Origin: Eudromia elegans
Lineage: Eukaryota > Chordata > Aves > Tinamiformes > Tinamidae
Reading direction: 5' to 3'
Assembly: GCA_003342815.1 (NCBI GenBank)
Contig: PTEX01000165.1
Location: forward strand, 1,565,122 to 1,629,121
DNA length: 64,000 nucleotides
Shown: in pieces, positions 37,201-47,700 of the stretch
Position numbering within the stretch: position 1 is the stretch's first letter
How the letters are laid out: every line of letters starts with the position of its first letter
Translations under genes and position numbers: made by a program
Notes under the pieces: model-generated
Told to the model about the DNA's origin: nothing
Seen by the model: only the letters and a program-made list of their open reading frames with translations
Database searches by the model: none

Positions 37201-38640
37201 AGTTTTTGTTTTCAACACCCAACCTAAAAGAAATACAAAAAAAAATGCACATTTGACTGCATCTGGTTGAGCCATAGGCATCCCATGCAAGAGGAATACA
37301 GAAAAAAAGTGCGTTTTTTTCTTTCAGAAATAATGAAAAGTTTAATAGCTCCACGAAATACAAGTTACAGGTCTCTCTTAAAAGTAATGTTACCCATGTA
37401 TGAAAGTTTGAATGTTAATACCATTACAGAGAAAACAGTACTGCATAGTTTTATTGTACGAGATTTTTCAACTTGCTATAATGTAGAATAAGTTTCCTAT
37501 AAGATCGGTGAAAATGCATTAAGAATATGGCAGGTTCTGTAACATTAAACATACATCTTAACAAAAATAAAATGGTGTATTTCAGACAAAAGGAATACAG
37601 AAAATTACTATGTGTATATGAAATCAAACAGTTAGTTTTACTTTAGAAAAATTAACTTCTCCTACTGCTTCACACTGTTTAAATTTGAACAGCCAAATTA
37701 GTGTTAGGTATTTAGATTTATTATGTAGTATATATGTAATGTGTATGTAGTATCATATATTTTGATAATATGATCAGACTTGAAAAAGCAGTGTTATTTA
37801 AATACTAAACCAGTAGCTTTTTTACAATTAGGTATAATTCTATGATTTTTTTTTTTTTTTATCCTGAGTCCCTAACATTTCCCGATTTTTTTCCTTTTGC
37901 ATGTAGAATATAACAACTACTGTTATATTACAGAATATAACAACTACTTAGTAGCCTTAAAAAAAAAAAAAACTTTCCATCTTACTGGACATCTCCAATG
38001 TTCATTTATAATAATTAATAATATTTATGAGAAAAGATGTGATAAAATTAGACAACCACCACCATGAAAGGCAATCAGAATAATTAAGGTTAAGAACCGA
38101 TTAGGATTTTGGAGAACACACTTGAAAACTTACTTTCTTTTAAACAAATTACTGAAGTTCAAGTGTGGGAAAAATTAAGTTACTGAAGTATCTGGAACTA
38201 GGTTCTTCAGTCAAGTTTGTATTGCACACATCTTATTTTTTAGAAAAAATAATTACAGTAATTCCCTGTGCAGGTGATCCCACATTATCTCCATTTAAAA
38301 TCTAGTGTCCTCTTTTTTAACACAGTAGTAACTTAAAAGAGAAATAATGCAAATTTATTTGAAAAACAGAATAAAAAAAGGTGTGCTTACCTAAGCTGTT
38401 TATTGCAATATCAAAGCGAAAGTGGTTAAGGATCATACTACATTTTTATCACTAATGTATTTAAATTATTTTCGTTTATGACCCACAATCCCATTCTTAT
38501 CATGGAACAAGAAAGGTTTCATTCATTTCAGTGGAGACAGGATTTTAACACACAGTTCACTTACTGTATTTCATGTTGTGCCATGCAGACATAAACTTTG
38601 ATTTTATCTTTTCTACTTCATCTGTCCCTGTGGCCTCCAT
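19036..38640 (-). CDS. ATG4C: ATG4C, autophagy-related cysteine protease 4C, complete (10 coding exons)
   Basis: Cytosolic C54-family protease that trims the C terminus of ATG8-family proteins (LC3/GABARAP) to expose the conjugating glycine, and can release them from lipid. The coding exons, in transcript order, are 38640-38565, 37223-37140, 36875-36642, 34565-34235, 32478-32408, 31478-31342, 27178-27100, 26435-26359, 23328-23209 and 19206-19036. All junctions have AG and GT at the intron ends and keep one frame, giving 459 residues plus TAA. Human ATG4C is 458, and I find one extra residue near the C terminus. The catalytic triad is in place: Cys111 in DCGWGCTLR, Asp345 and His347 in YMDPHYCQ. 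The protein ends EEFVLL, which contains an LC3-interacting F-x-x-L motif. ATG4C is preferred over ATG4D because alignment from memory is near-continuous to human ATG4C. The N terminus has DEVE where human has DEVD. No frameshift or internal stop was seen. Confidence 0.96.
19713..19735. repeat. Poly(A) tract, 23 nt
   Basis: This is an uninterrupted A run on the plus strand inside an ATG4C intron. No retroposed gene or SINE body was recognised immediately upstream. Confidence 0.9.
22906..22920 (-). promoter_or_regulatory. Candidate CTCF site
   Basis: The plus-strand bases AGTGCCACCTCGTGG are the reverse complement of CCACGAGGTGGCACT, which fits the vertebrate CTCF core (CCASNAGRKGGCRS-type) closely. 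It lies in the last ATG4C intron. Occupancy is inferred from motif only. Confidence 0.45.
23209..23328 (-). CDS. ATG4C: ATG4C coding exon 9
   Basis: It is 120 nt and covers residues 364-403. It encodes [20 protein letters not shown] then [20 protein letters not shown]. The acceptor is CCTGCAG and the donor GTAGGT. Confidence 0.95.
23329..26358 (-). other. ATG4C: ATG4C intron between coding exons 8 and 9
   Basis: It contains no other gene. Sequence at 23610-23860 (ATGAATATTC, CAATTACGG, CATAAAAGACAC, TAATGGAATAAACC) is nonrepetitive and could be a conserved regulatory element. Three single N calls lie at 23883, 23980 and 24028, in GC-richer sequence. A 16-T run sits at about 24979-24994. Confidence 0.65.
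26359..26435 (-). CDS. ATG4C: ATG4C coding exon 8 with catalytic Asp and His
   Basis: It is 77 nt and covers residues 338-363. It encodes [20 protein letters not shown] then KDFPLE. The DPH motif supplies Asp345 and His347, completing the triad with Cys111. The acceptor is CTTGTAG and the donor GTAGTA. Confidence 0.95.
27100..27178 (-). CDS. ATG4C: ATG4C coding exon 7
   Basis: It is 79 nt and covers residues 312-338. It encodes [20 protein letters not shown] then YFTGFQ. It is too short to stand out as an open frame and was found by translating between splice sites. The preceding intron is about 4.2 kb. Confidence 0.95.
30493..30540. repeat. Two-copy direct repeat, 28-bp period
   Basis: TTAAATCATGCTATTTTAAG occurs perfectly at 30493-30512 and again at 30521-30540, separated by 8 bp. 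The two copies look like a recent local duplication in an ATG4C intron. Confidence 0.85.
30711..30752. repeat. TG/CA inverted repeat
   Basis: TATGTGTGTGTATA at 30711-30724 faces a run ending ATACACACACACACATA at 30752, with an AT-rich centre. Transcribed, it would fold into a hairpin; as DNA it is a simple self-complementary microsatellite. Confidence 0.75.
31342..31478 (-). CDS. ATG4C: ATG4C coding exon 6
   Basis: It is 137 nt and covers residues 266-311. It reads [12 protein letters not shown], then a variable part, then [20 protein letters not shown] and LEFVK. The donor is GTATGG. Confidence 0.95.
32408..32478 (-). CDS. ATG4C: ATG4C coding exon 5
   Basis: This short 71-nt exon covers residues 242-266 and reads [20 protein letters not shown] then DCT. 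The acceptor is GTACTTAG and the donor GTAAAT; both junctions are in phase with their neighbours. Confidence 0.95.
32479..34234 (-). other. ATG4C: ATG4C intron between coding exons 4 and 5
   Basis: AT-rich intron sequence with one N at 33646. I recognise no other gene, RNA or mobile element. Confidence 0.65.
34235..34565 (-). CDS. ATG4C: ATG4C coding exon 4
   Basis: It is 331 nt and covers residues 132-242. It starts [17 protein letters not shown] and ends [14 protein letters not shown] conserved core, [20 protein letters not shown], follows a variable charged stretch near residues 166-185, which is the expected fast-evolving insert of ATG4C. Confidence 0.96.
34566..36641 (-). other. ATG4C: ATG4C intron between coding exons 3 and 4
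   Basis: The intron has no other gene. It includes a T run at about 35432-35451. Frames around 35543-36049 on both strands overlap each other and show no domain. Confidence 0.65.
36642..36875 (-). CDS. ATG4C: ATG4C coding exon 3 with catalytic cysteine
   Basis: It is 234 nt and covers residues 54-132. It includes [20 protein letters not shown], the catalytic motif [13 protein letters not shown] with Cys111, and the LHFLGR end. The first 20 residues (ESGELSTDG...) form a linker that diverges from mammals but has the same length. Confidence 0.96.
37140..37223 (-). CDS. ATG4C: ATG4C coding exon 2
   Basis: It is 84 nt and in phase. It encodes [20 protein letters not shown] and onward to the CYHFKSD segment (residues 26-54), a strongly conserved ATG4C stretch. 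The acceptor is CTTTTAG and the donor GTATGT. Confidence 0.95.
37224..38564 (-). other. ATG4C: ATG4C intron between coding exons 1 and 2
   Basis: AT-rich intron with no other gene. It contains the duplicated AGAATATAACAACTACT segment at 37905-37948. Confidence 0.65.
37905..37948. repeat. Two-copy direct repeat, 27-bp period
   Basis: AGAATATAACAACTACT occurs at 37905-37921 and at 37932-37948. The spacer GTTATATTAC is complementary to GAATATAAC within either copy, so the duplication also makes a small hairpin. Confidence 0.8.
38565..38640 (-). CDS. ATG4C: ATG4C coding exon 1 (start codon)
   Basis: It encodes residues 1-26, beginning [13 protein letters not shown]. The acceptor AG is at 38650-38651 after a CTTTTTCTCT tract, leaving a 9-nt untranslated lead. 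The donor is GTAAGT. A second ATG lies two codons upstream in frame (38646-38644). The downstream ATG was chosen because it matches the usual family start and has G at +4. Confidence 0.93.
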
Positions 38641-38651
38641 ATTCATGTTCT

Positions 38652-41353
38652 AGAGAAAAAGCCATTGCTGTCTTGCAAGACGTTAAATTCTGCTGCTGTA
38701 GAAACAAAACCATAAACATATCCATGGGCACAGAGAACACAGAGCATAACAACACCATAACGCTTCAGTATTTAAGCCTAACATGATCAGGAACAGTCAT
38801 AAACGTGCAGAATTCTTCACTTCTAGGGAGTGAAAAGCAGTCACATGTTCTATGAATGAGAAACATTTAATTCCAAATACATACCAATAAAATTAACATA
38901 CAAAGTTAAATAAAATAAAATATTCTCTGATGGCTCTCTACTGCATAACAAACTAATCTAGTACACATAACTTGTGCTGGCATACAAGTATGCTCATTCT
39001 GATTTACTGTGAAATTAATAACTGTATTTCATTAAATAGAATAGATACTATTCTTTTACTCTGAATTAAATAAGTACTTCTTTTTCCTCACATCTCGGTT
39101 TCTGAGCACCAAAATACATATCTCGCTTTTAAACTTTTTCAGAGTTCTAATCAAGAACTTCCTAACCCAAAGTATACATAAATTGGAGAGATTGAAAGAC
39201 AAAGAGCTAGATGCTTTGCTGTACAAGGCAGAAAATAGTTACTCAAAATGTTTGCAGTAATACAGACATCATTTTGTAGAGAATTAACTTGTTGGAGAGA
39301 TAATACAAAAATGGGTAGAACACTGTCAAAAATCTATGTTTACTTTACAACCCTCCTAATTAGCACTTGCGGAATGAAAAAGGTTTTTCTGATTTGATAT
39401 TTTCTAGAGTAGTTTATATGTACTACAGAAATGAGATTGGTGTAACGGTGGTAAAAGCAACTGCAGTGCAGATTATTTTGTAAAAACGGCTTACAAATTG
39501 TTACAAATATAGGAATGTAGAAATGCACATTCACTCATTCTTTTTGAAATGCAGTGTAAGATAAACTTTATAGTCCATCTGTATCACTTAGCAAAAGAAA
39601 AAGTCTACTATCAATTAATAGATCTGCTTTTGCCTTCATGTATTCTGTCACTGGTTCACTTTAAAACAGCTGAACATGAGATTGCCTGGATGATACCGAG
39701 TAGATCAAACCCTTGAACAGATGACTGAAAAATTAAGGACTCCTGCTTCAACAGTAAATTCTTCTGAGACATCCAAAATTGATAAGCAGAGGTAGATCAC
39801 TGCAATCTTCACATACTTCTAGTGAAGTACTTACAATAATGGATGAAGGGCATAAAAGTGAACCATCTCACACAATTACCAGCTTGCATCAGGAGCACAC
39901 ACCTCTGAAAAGAGACTGAGGAAAGCTAGAAACCTATCTACCTTTTCATGTGTTATTCTCCATGGAATCAGGATCAAAAATGGGGTGGACACTAAACCAT
40001 ATTATTTCTTATTTCCACTAGGAACCTATTTTAAGTAACTGGGGAGAAAACCACTAGTAGTGCAATTGATAGGTTGATAGGTGATGGGAGAACAAAGATA
40101 TCACATAGATGCATTATTTCTGGGATCTGTACATACCATCTGGAAAAACAAAACAAAAGGAACACAGTATATTGCCCAAGTCTGCCCTAGCATGTTTTGC
40201 TGCATTGTATTACTTGCTAACTGTTTCTCAACCACTTTTTTTTTTCCACTGAAAAAAAATCAAATCATGCTCACAAACACAGGGAAAGACTGGCATTTTT
40301 TGCTAATGAAAATAATTAACAGAGGTTACAAATCTGTTTTGATTAGCCTCATGTTGGAGGAAGCAGGAAGAAGACTATTTAAGGTAGGGTTTTAATGCAT
40401 TTATTTATTTATTTAAGGGTGATAGAATTAAAGACTATCTGGACAGACATCACTGGCACCAGCTGACAAAGCCGGTAAGATTAACTTCTCCAGGAGGTGT
40501 GTTTGGTCTAGTTACTCTTCCTGCACAATCAGTTATGGGGAGGACAACAATTGCCTTAAAAGCCAATAAATGTAAAAGTTCCCTCTGGCTAAAATTAGGG
40601 ATGAAACAAATGCTACTGTCTGGGGAAGTGGCTCGTTTTCCTTTAAAAGATGACAGTGAAGCACATTTTTCTCTTACCCATTTATATTTCCTAGCATTAT
40701 GCTAAAGTTGGGGAATCAGCTTTTAGGAGAAAAACACTAACACAAATCAAATTTATCCCACTGAGATATATGCATAAGTGTACCTATATTAATAGAGGTT
40801 CCTCCACCTATTAGCAAAAGAACCTCTCCATAATTGTTTCACTGGGATTAACGGAATGGCACCAGCAAGAGGTCACTGCAAACACAGATTAGAGCCCAAG
40901 CGGCACAACACAATTCCAGTCATTAAACCAGAACCTAACGTCTTTATAGGGAAGCCCTCTTATTTCTGAAGTGGCCCAGAACACACATTACTACTCTCAG
41001 ACCAGCAGAAGAACCCTCCCTCCCCGCTACAAACTCCGGCAAAACCAAGCCCTGCCACCCCAGGGCCCAACTGTACCGCCACTGAGGGGGCTGACTCGCA
41101 GCGAGGGGGGCGTTTTTAGTGCTCTTCTCCTCGCAAACGGTGAGTAATAGAACAAGCAACTCCAAGGCCTTCGGCAGCAGAAAGAAGAAGCGCTCACTAC
41201 TGAGGCCACTACCGCCGCGCGACAGCCGTTTATTTCCACCGCGTATCCCAGCAACCGGCCTGAGGCTCGAGGGGGATCGCTCCTCAAACTCACTCAAGTA
41301 CCGGGCCGCGCTGCGCTCCCGCCTGAGGCGCCTACGCCGTCCCTACGGGCCGC
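38652..41353 (-). other. ATG4C: ATG4C first intron (5' UTR intron)
   Basis: Noncoding intron between the 5' untranslated exon and the exon carrying the start codon. It includes a TTTATTTATTTATTTA run near 40399-40414. No other gene was recognised. Confidence 0.6.
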
Positions 41354-41359
41354 ACTTAC

Positions 41360-41700
41360 CGTGCGCCGCTGCTCCGCGGAGGCGGCCGCGCCGCCTCCGT
41401 GCGGCCCGGCACACCGCACCGCACCGCGAATCCCTCCGCCAGGGGCCGCCGGCTGCGCGCGGGGCCGCCGCGGGCGCTTTACACTTCCCGCTAGAGCCGA
41501 CGCTGCCTTTTGGCCCGTGACGGCTGCTGTAAAGGGAGCGGCGGAGCCAAGAGCCGCGGACCGCCGCCACCGCTGTTATGCGGCCCGGAGGTCGCCGCTT
41601 ACCTCCTCGGCGTGGTTGGACGCGGCGGTGGCCCGCAGAGCGGCCTCCCTGGGGCTTCGGCCATAGGGGGAGCGAAGTGGACTACAGCTCCCGGCAGGCT
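41360..41700 (-). other. ATG4C: ATG4C 5' untranslated first exon(s), approximate
   Basis: On the minus strand two good donor sites occur inside the CpG island: GTAAGT after base 41360 and GTAAGC after base 41603. Either can splice to the acceptor before 38649. They suggest alternative noncoding first exons. The upstream limits are not defined by sequence. Confidence 0.5.
41681..41699 (+). promoter_or_regulatory. ZNF143/SBS-type motif
   Basis: ACTACAGCTCCCGGCAGGC matches the ZNF143 (Staf) motif ACTACAnnTCCCAGCAnGC with one central difference. This motif is typical of CpG-island promoters. Binding is inferred. Confidence 0.6.
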
Positions 41701-41742
41701 TTGCGCCGGCCGCGCGCGGGTGCAGTGACGAGCCCGTGCGGG

Positions 41743-41761
41743 GCCTGCTGGGGGTTGTAGT
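41743..41761 (-). promoter_or_regulatory. ZNF143/SBS-type motif, opposite orientation
   Basis: The minus strand reads ACTACAACCCCCAGCAGGC, an almost exact ZNF143 motif. With the copy 43 bp to the left it forms an inverted pair pointing inward. Confidence 0.6.
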
Positions 41762-41887
41762 CCGAGTGGCATGGAGGCTGACGCCTGAGGCGAACGCGGC
41801 GCCCTCAGGAAAACCGCCGATTTCCAGGTTTGGCTTTATCTTAAGAGCTATTTGAGCTATTTTTATTTCCTTCCTCTTTTATGATTT

Positions 41888-41902
41888 TACTGCCTTCTGC
41901 TG
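41888..41902 (-). promoter_or_regulatory. Weaker candidate CTCF site
   Basis: The minus strand reads CCAGCAGAAGGCAGT, which fits the CTCF core except for one position (A where G or T is usual). It lies just outside the ATG4C CpG island. Confidence 0.3.
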
Positions 41903-44713
41903 GTTGAAAGCTTTTTTTTTTAAAAAAATCAGTTCATGATTATGTATTAGAAGTAATAACATGTCTCCAAAGAATCATCTTTCTTTTTGTTTTCAAAGAC
42001 AATTATCACTGTGTTAGTGCCTGTCCATTTGCCTGTGGTCTCTCATATTGAGAGCTGAAAAGGTAGTGTGGCTTGGATTTAGCTAAATTATGAGTTACTT
42101 AGTTGATGAGGTGAAGTGACTCTTCACTTGCCTGAAATTAGTTGCTTGCGCCTTCCTGCTCTGAAATTTAATTACTATGTCCCGATTTGATAGACCACAC
42201 AATATGCCACCGGGAAAATACATTATAAATCCATCAGGCAATCAGGTTATGACAGAGAAAAACCTCTTTTTATTACANAAAAAAAAAAAAAAACCCACCC
42301 CAAAACCAGACTATTATAAATACATTATCAAGAGACAGTTCTTGTCACACCTGCTAATTCCCATTTTTGGTAGGAAAGACTACAGAGGGGAGAGAACATA
42401 CTATATTCTGCAAACTTCTAACAACAGTCACAGAGTTTACACTTCGAGCGTTATAATCGTCAAAAAGGGCCATGCAAATGCTCTGCTGGTGCTAAATTAT
42501 ATACTGTCAAGCAAATACTATAAAATCTATGTCCATGTACTTAGAAAACATGCAGGTAATGCAAACAGTCAAAGACAAGACAACTAAAAGTCAATGAGGA
42601 TTCTCTTCACTGAATAGCTCTTTCAGATACCGTAGGTACACAATATTTAATGATACAAATACATGTGGCTGACAATATGTGCTTTTTAAAGCATCCATTT
42701 GTTGTGTAAACAGAGATGATCATGAGTCAAGAAGTTAGAGAGAAGGGAATTCTTCCTTGTGTATTTTGAGTTTCATTTCTTAGAGAAGTTACCCGTCTGT
42801 GATCTGTTCCCCTCTAGAAAGTTTTGAAACCACTCTGCAATTTAATCAAGTTTACAGAGGCTAGATTAAATATCTGCAGTTGTCGTAGAAGTAGCTGCTC
42901 ACATAAAGAAACTGTGGAACAGTACAGAGGGACAAAGAACAGTGGAATGCAGACTTTACTAATTCTCCTGCCTAAAAAGCTACTTTTGAAAATATAACCA
43001 AGGTTGCCACAACCCACTTAAGAACAGAAAATCTCGGATTTGTTTGTAGAAGGGTTGTTTGCACTGGTTAACACAGCTATTGGGAATAGAATGGTTAAAT
43101 AAATGGTAGTGATACATAGTTTTATAAAGATGAGCAGTATTACTGATTAAAAGCTAAGAGCTTTGATGAGTGTTTTTTCTGTGAGGCAAACACATTACTC
43201 CAAAATGTCATGAGTTTCCTAAAGAAGTTGGGATCTTGAAGCTTAGTAGTCAATGAATGCATGTAGTAAAGCCACAAAGAAGCACGTGCATTTGAGGCAT
43301 CGCTTCAGGGAGCAAAGGATTCTCCTAAGCTGCTTCTTGAAATGTTCCCAGCTGCACACACAGACTATGGTGGTGACTATGCTCTCTGCTACGTGTGGCT
43401 TTGAGCCTTTTTCAGGCTAAACTCATGTATCTCCCAAACAGTGAAATTTCTCAAATGTGCCTGGTATGTCTATTTGTGGAAGAGCCAGCATACTTCTGCT
43501 TGTCACACACACTCTGTCCTAAAAGATAACAAGGTTTTCTAACTCTCACTTTTTAAACATTTTTCTTATGCCAGTTTAGGGGAGGAAAAAGAAGGTTCTA
43601 ATTTGATATTGTAAGAATCTGTGTCAATACTAGTTTTAATTTAAAATCTTGGTTAAAGATCTGGAAGATGAGATAAAGAGCACAATAGTGGCATTTACAC
43701 ATAATTTGGGGAGAAATTGAAAACTATTCAGGTTGGAAACATAAACGGTAGTAGAAAACAATAGGTATTAGTAGAAATCGGTGAAATTTCATGAGAGAAT
43801 ACTGGGAGTCCATGTCTGAGGATATTTAATTTAAGCAAAAGCGAAGCAGATATCATATGAACATGTGATGTTAACCATGCCCTGTGAACATGGCTGCAGC
43901 AAGGCAGTACCCTCAAGGATTCAAGTTCACATTTCTCTTTCCAGAAGAGCTTTTCCTGCAATAGAAACACAAGTCTGCCCAGTGCCTGCTGGTAGCCCCA
44001 GCTATATCTTCTAAAGCAGTGCAGGTAAGTCAAAAGAAAGGGAGGAACTCCACACTTCTGCTGTTTCTTTGTGGTCAGGAGATCCTCAAGGAACTACAGT
44101 GACTCTTCCCAAGGGAGGAAGCCTGATCCTCCCATGGGCTGGGCTCAAGCTGGGCAGTTTTGTGCTAGACAGAAGACTATTTTACCCATCACTGGTTTGC
44201 TTCATGTAGTAGCCGATATGGTTTGATTTGGTATCCAGAAATACAAAGCATCTCTCATGCCTGCTGTGTGGATTCTTTGTGATCTTCTGATGGCTGCAAT
44301 GAAGAACGTTATTTCCTCTAAAACTGATCTTTGAAACACTTGAGGCACCTTGGTTTTGCTTCCAGCTCTGCTGTCATTACCTTTGCTATGCCTGACTTCA
44401 GCCAAACTCTAAAAGAGATACCATAGCTGTGAGGGATGTAGTGAAGCTTGCAGGCTTTCAGGGAATTCTCTCCTCTTCTTTACTGTTATCCTTAGATTCT
44501 CATTCACCCAGGAGAAAGAACCTCTGGGCACTAGCCAAACAAGACTGCTCCTTCTTCTAAGAGTGTTGCATTTGCACTCTTTACCATGTGTGTCTTGAAA
44601 AGATAATTATGCTTGTGTAGTGATTACCCAGGGGTAGGTCTTTGGCTTAAATTACTTGCATGAGAGAGGCAGAGATTTGGCCCCCGCTGAATTTAGCGCG
44701 TTCCACATAGCTG

Positions 44714-44728
44714 CCAGCAGATGGCTCT
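44714..44728 (+). promoter_or_regulatory. Candidate CTCF site
   Basis: CCAGCAGATGGCTCT matches the CTCF core CCASYAGRKGGC on the plus strand. It stands between the divergent ATG4C and DOCK7 promoters. Confidence 0.4.
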
Positions 44729-47700
44729 CTTAATTTACAGTCCCATATTTACTTCATTGTTTATTAAATTATGCTGGGTCACTTTCAGTGGAAACATATT
44801 TTCAATGTGCTTGAGGAAGTTTACGTAAGAAGGACAAGGAAGCAATGGACTGATTAAGTAGATTGCTAACAAACAAGACCCACAATCTGATTGCTTTTGG
44901 TAGAACATTTTGTGGGTACAATCCAAAAGATTTTTCGTATGCAGAATCTAATTTTATGATTATCAGGCTTCGTGAGTTATATTTGTATTCCTAGCATGTA
45001 TTTGACAAATCTAATTTTAACAAAGTAAAAATTATTTCTTATAAAGGCATTTTAGTTAATTTTAGCATGTGTATGTGGTTTATGGGCAAGTGCCGTGCTG
45101 AACAAATGTGATTAGAAAGGAACTAGAAAGGAAAGGTAAGAGCTGTGATGGAGACCCATAAGCTCTGACAGTGTTTCTCAATTCTCAGCTTAATATGTGC
45201 TTACATCTTTGTCATGGTAAAGCATTAATATGTCCAGGACAAGGAGGATCACATCCCGGTTTCCCAAAGACCTCCTACCTAGAACCTCAGATACCTTATT
45301 GATGAGAATCGTACAAGTGAACTAACTCCTTTTTGGTAATATTCATCTATACTTCTTTACTCCTGGAATCCTGTCCAGAATGCATAAGCATTTGCTTGCT
45401 TCCAGTCCCATTACACCCATCATTCACTCTTAACTTGGCTTTGATAACACCCTTCAACAGCCAATTCATTCCATAATGGGAATTGTATGTAGACCAGCCT
45501 AGGTTTCTTCCTTGCTTCCTAAACCATGATTAAAGATTGAAGTATGTTAAAGCAGAGTAACTATTCATTATCCTCATACTGCTGATAAAGATCCATGCTT
45601 TACATTGGTTACTGGGAATATGTAATCTCCATGCAAACATTAATTTAAATTAAGTTGGGCCATATGGAAGTGTTAATTGTAGTGTACACAGTCCCTCCAC
45701 TGAAGTTAGTCTTGATTTGTCTTCATCCTCACTCTGAGATACTAGTCACCCTTGAGGACAATATATATGCACAAACAACTTCATGAAAAATAAACAGTGT
45801 AGCACTCCAAATATATCAAGAATTGCAGACAGTGTCAACCCAATTAAAAGAAAATAGTTCAGTTTTCTACCACAGGCAAAATTTACCACACAAAAGTTGT
45901 CTTTGAATCAGAGAAAGATTCCCTGTAGAGATGTCTGGGAAAAACTATTTTAATTCTGAATTTTTCTGTGTGTCCAATTGGTCACATTCTCCTCTTTGCA
46001 AAGCCTGAGTTTGTTTCTTCAGACAAAAAGCTGCCTTCAAATAATTCTGCTTTTAACATGAGAAAGCAGAAGCAGAAGGATTATGGGACTTGCAATGCCT
46101 GTCAGTGGCAGCGTGCTCCTTACCACTCAAAACAGCTGGCTCGACGATGAGATCAATCATGCTGACTTGTCAGCAACATAGAGACAAGATTTGCTGATGC
46201 CATAAATTTTAGAGTTTAGCATTATTGGAATTATACTAGTAAAAGGCTGCGGGGTTTTTTTCCTCTAATTTTTTTCCTTTCAGTTAATGTTCCATGCACT
46301 GCAAACTTTTGAGTCCATCTAATGAGCTCATGGTTCTCTTCACAAGGTCATGTATAAATTTCTGCCAGCCTCACTGATTTCTTTACATTTAAACTTGTTT
46401 GCATGAACTTGGTAGATTGTTACTGGAATGCTATCTGAAAAGTAACCAGAAAAGTTTAGGGTTTTTTTTTTAATTTTATTTCATTTGGTAAGGGTCACTG
46501 AGTTGAGAGATTTTGTTCACATATGTACCAACTATATGGAGAAAACCTATTTATCTGCAGTTTGATACCCTCCCACTGAGGGCATGTGAGAGCTTTAATG
46601 AGTTAAGAAAGAGCTGGTCTTTCTGTGAGAGTTGAAATAGTGGTGGAAGCATTGAACATTTGCAGTATATTTGTAGTGGCATTTCATACTGTTCGGTAGC
46701 ATGGGATAAGTTTATGGGGACTAACTTGACAAAAGTGCTTTTAACTCTACTTAGTGGAGCAGCAAGTTCAACAAGCAAAGTCCTTCTAAAAGGTACCACA
46801 AAACACCTGTATAACAAGGAGAATTGTCAAAGTGCATCTAAGCCTTGATTTCAAGGTGGATTTAAGATGTTGAGACATCAGAGGACAGACAGGAAAACAC
46901 CACTGTGGTGTTTTGAAACCTGATTGCCCTTCCAATGAGATGCTCCAGCATCTCTGGAAAGGGTGGCAGGCAGGATGTGTCCCCACCTCAGTTAGCAGTT
47001 TCAAACTGTGGTATCCGGACATAGTTTTTCCTTCCTCGCATTTCCAGATGTCAGAGCACATCTGTCTGGCGTGGCTGAGGTGCTGGCACACATCAAACTG
47101 CCCTTCTGCTGGTAGCCTCTAGCACAGCATCGGAGTCAACAGGGCAGTGACCGCTGAAACTGTTGGGGTCAAATCTGCCAGGGCTCATCTCGCCTAGCAA
47201 AAACCTGCAGAAAAAGTCAAGGAAGAATAAGGCTCTGACAGACGAGCAAGGGTGATATCAAAGGCTCAAGCCCCTGTGCTGTACTCTGCAGTGATACGGG
47301 AACTGGCTGGCATGCTGCTCCAACACCTGCATGGGTTGGGTGATAGGTACCCTGCCAACAGTTTCAAGGTGTCATCCAGACTGATCACTCAGAGCCTGAA
47401 GTCTCTTGTGCCATTACTGCATTTTGAAAAGTATCCTCCAGCTTCAAAGAACAGAGTAGCACATGAACCAGAGGTGTGGAAAGGTTTTAAAGAAGCTAAA
47501 CTTGTATTTGGGGGATAATACCCAGCCAGCTTTGCATGTCCTGCCGTAGAATCCAGACAGGTTCCTCTGTCAGTAGTAACTGTAGTAGTAACTGGCAAGA
47601 GAGATGAATGAAACCTAAATCCAGTAGGTTTCTTGATCAGTCTTGGGTATTTTGCACTCTGTATATCAGGGCTATAGAGGCTGCACTGTTCTTTGCCTCT

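Larger units (their letters stand above)
41175..41830. promoter_or_regulatory. ATG4C: CpG-island promoter of ATG4C
   Basis: GC and CpG density rise sharply against AT-rich flanks. An ETS/GABPA-type site (plus-strand CACTTCCCGC, near 41481-41490) and two opposed ZNF143-type sites (41681-41699 and 41743-41761) are present. The island fits a housekeeping, TATA-less promoter for ATG4C. Transcription toward the right from the same island is possible, but I see no exons to support it. Confidence 0.75.

Noticed and set aside
46551..47518. Protein-like fragments between the promoters
   Set aside because: I considered decayed transposase or retroelement coding sequence. The frames are short, lie on both strands, and lack any motif I can name. 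A translated search against Dfam/Repbase would decide.
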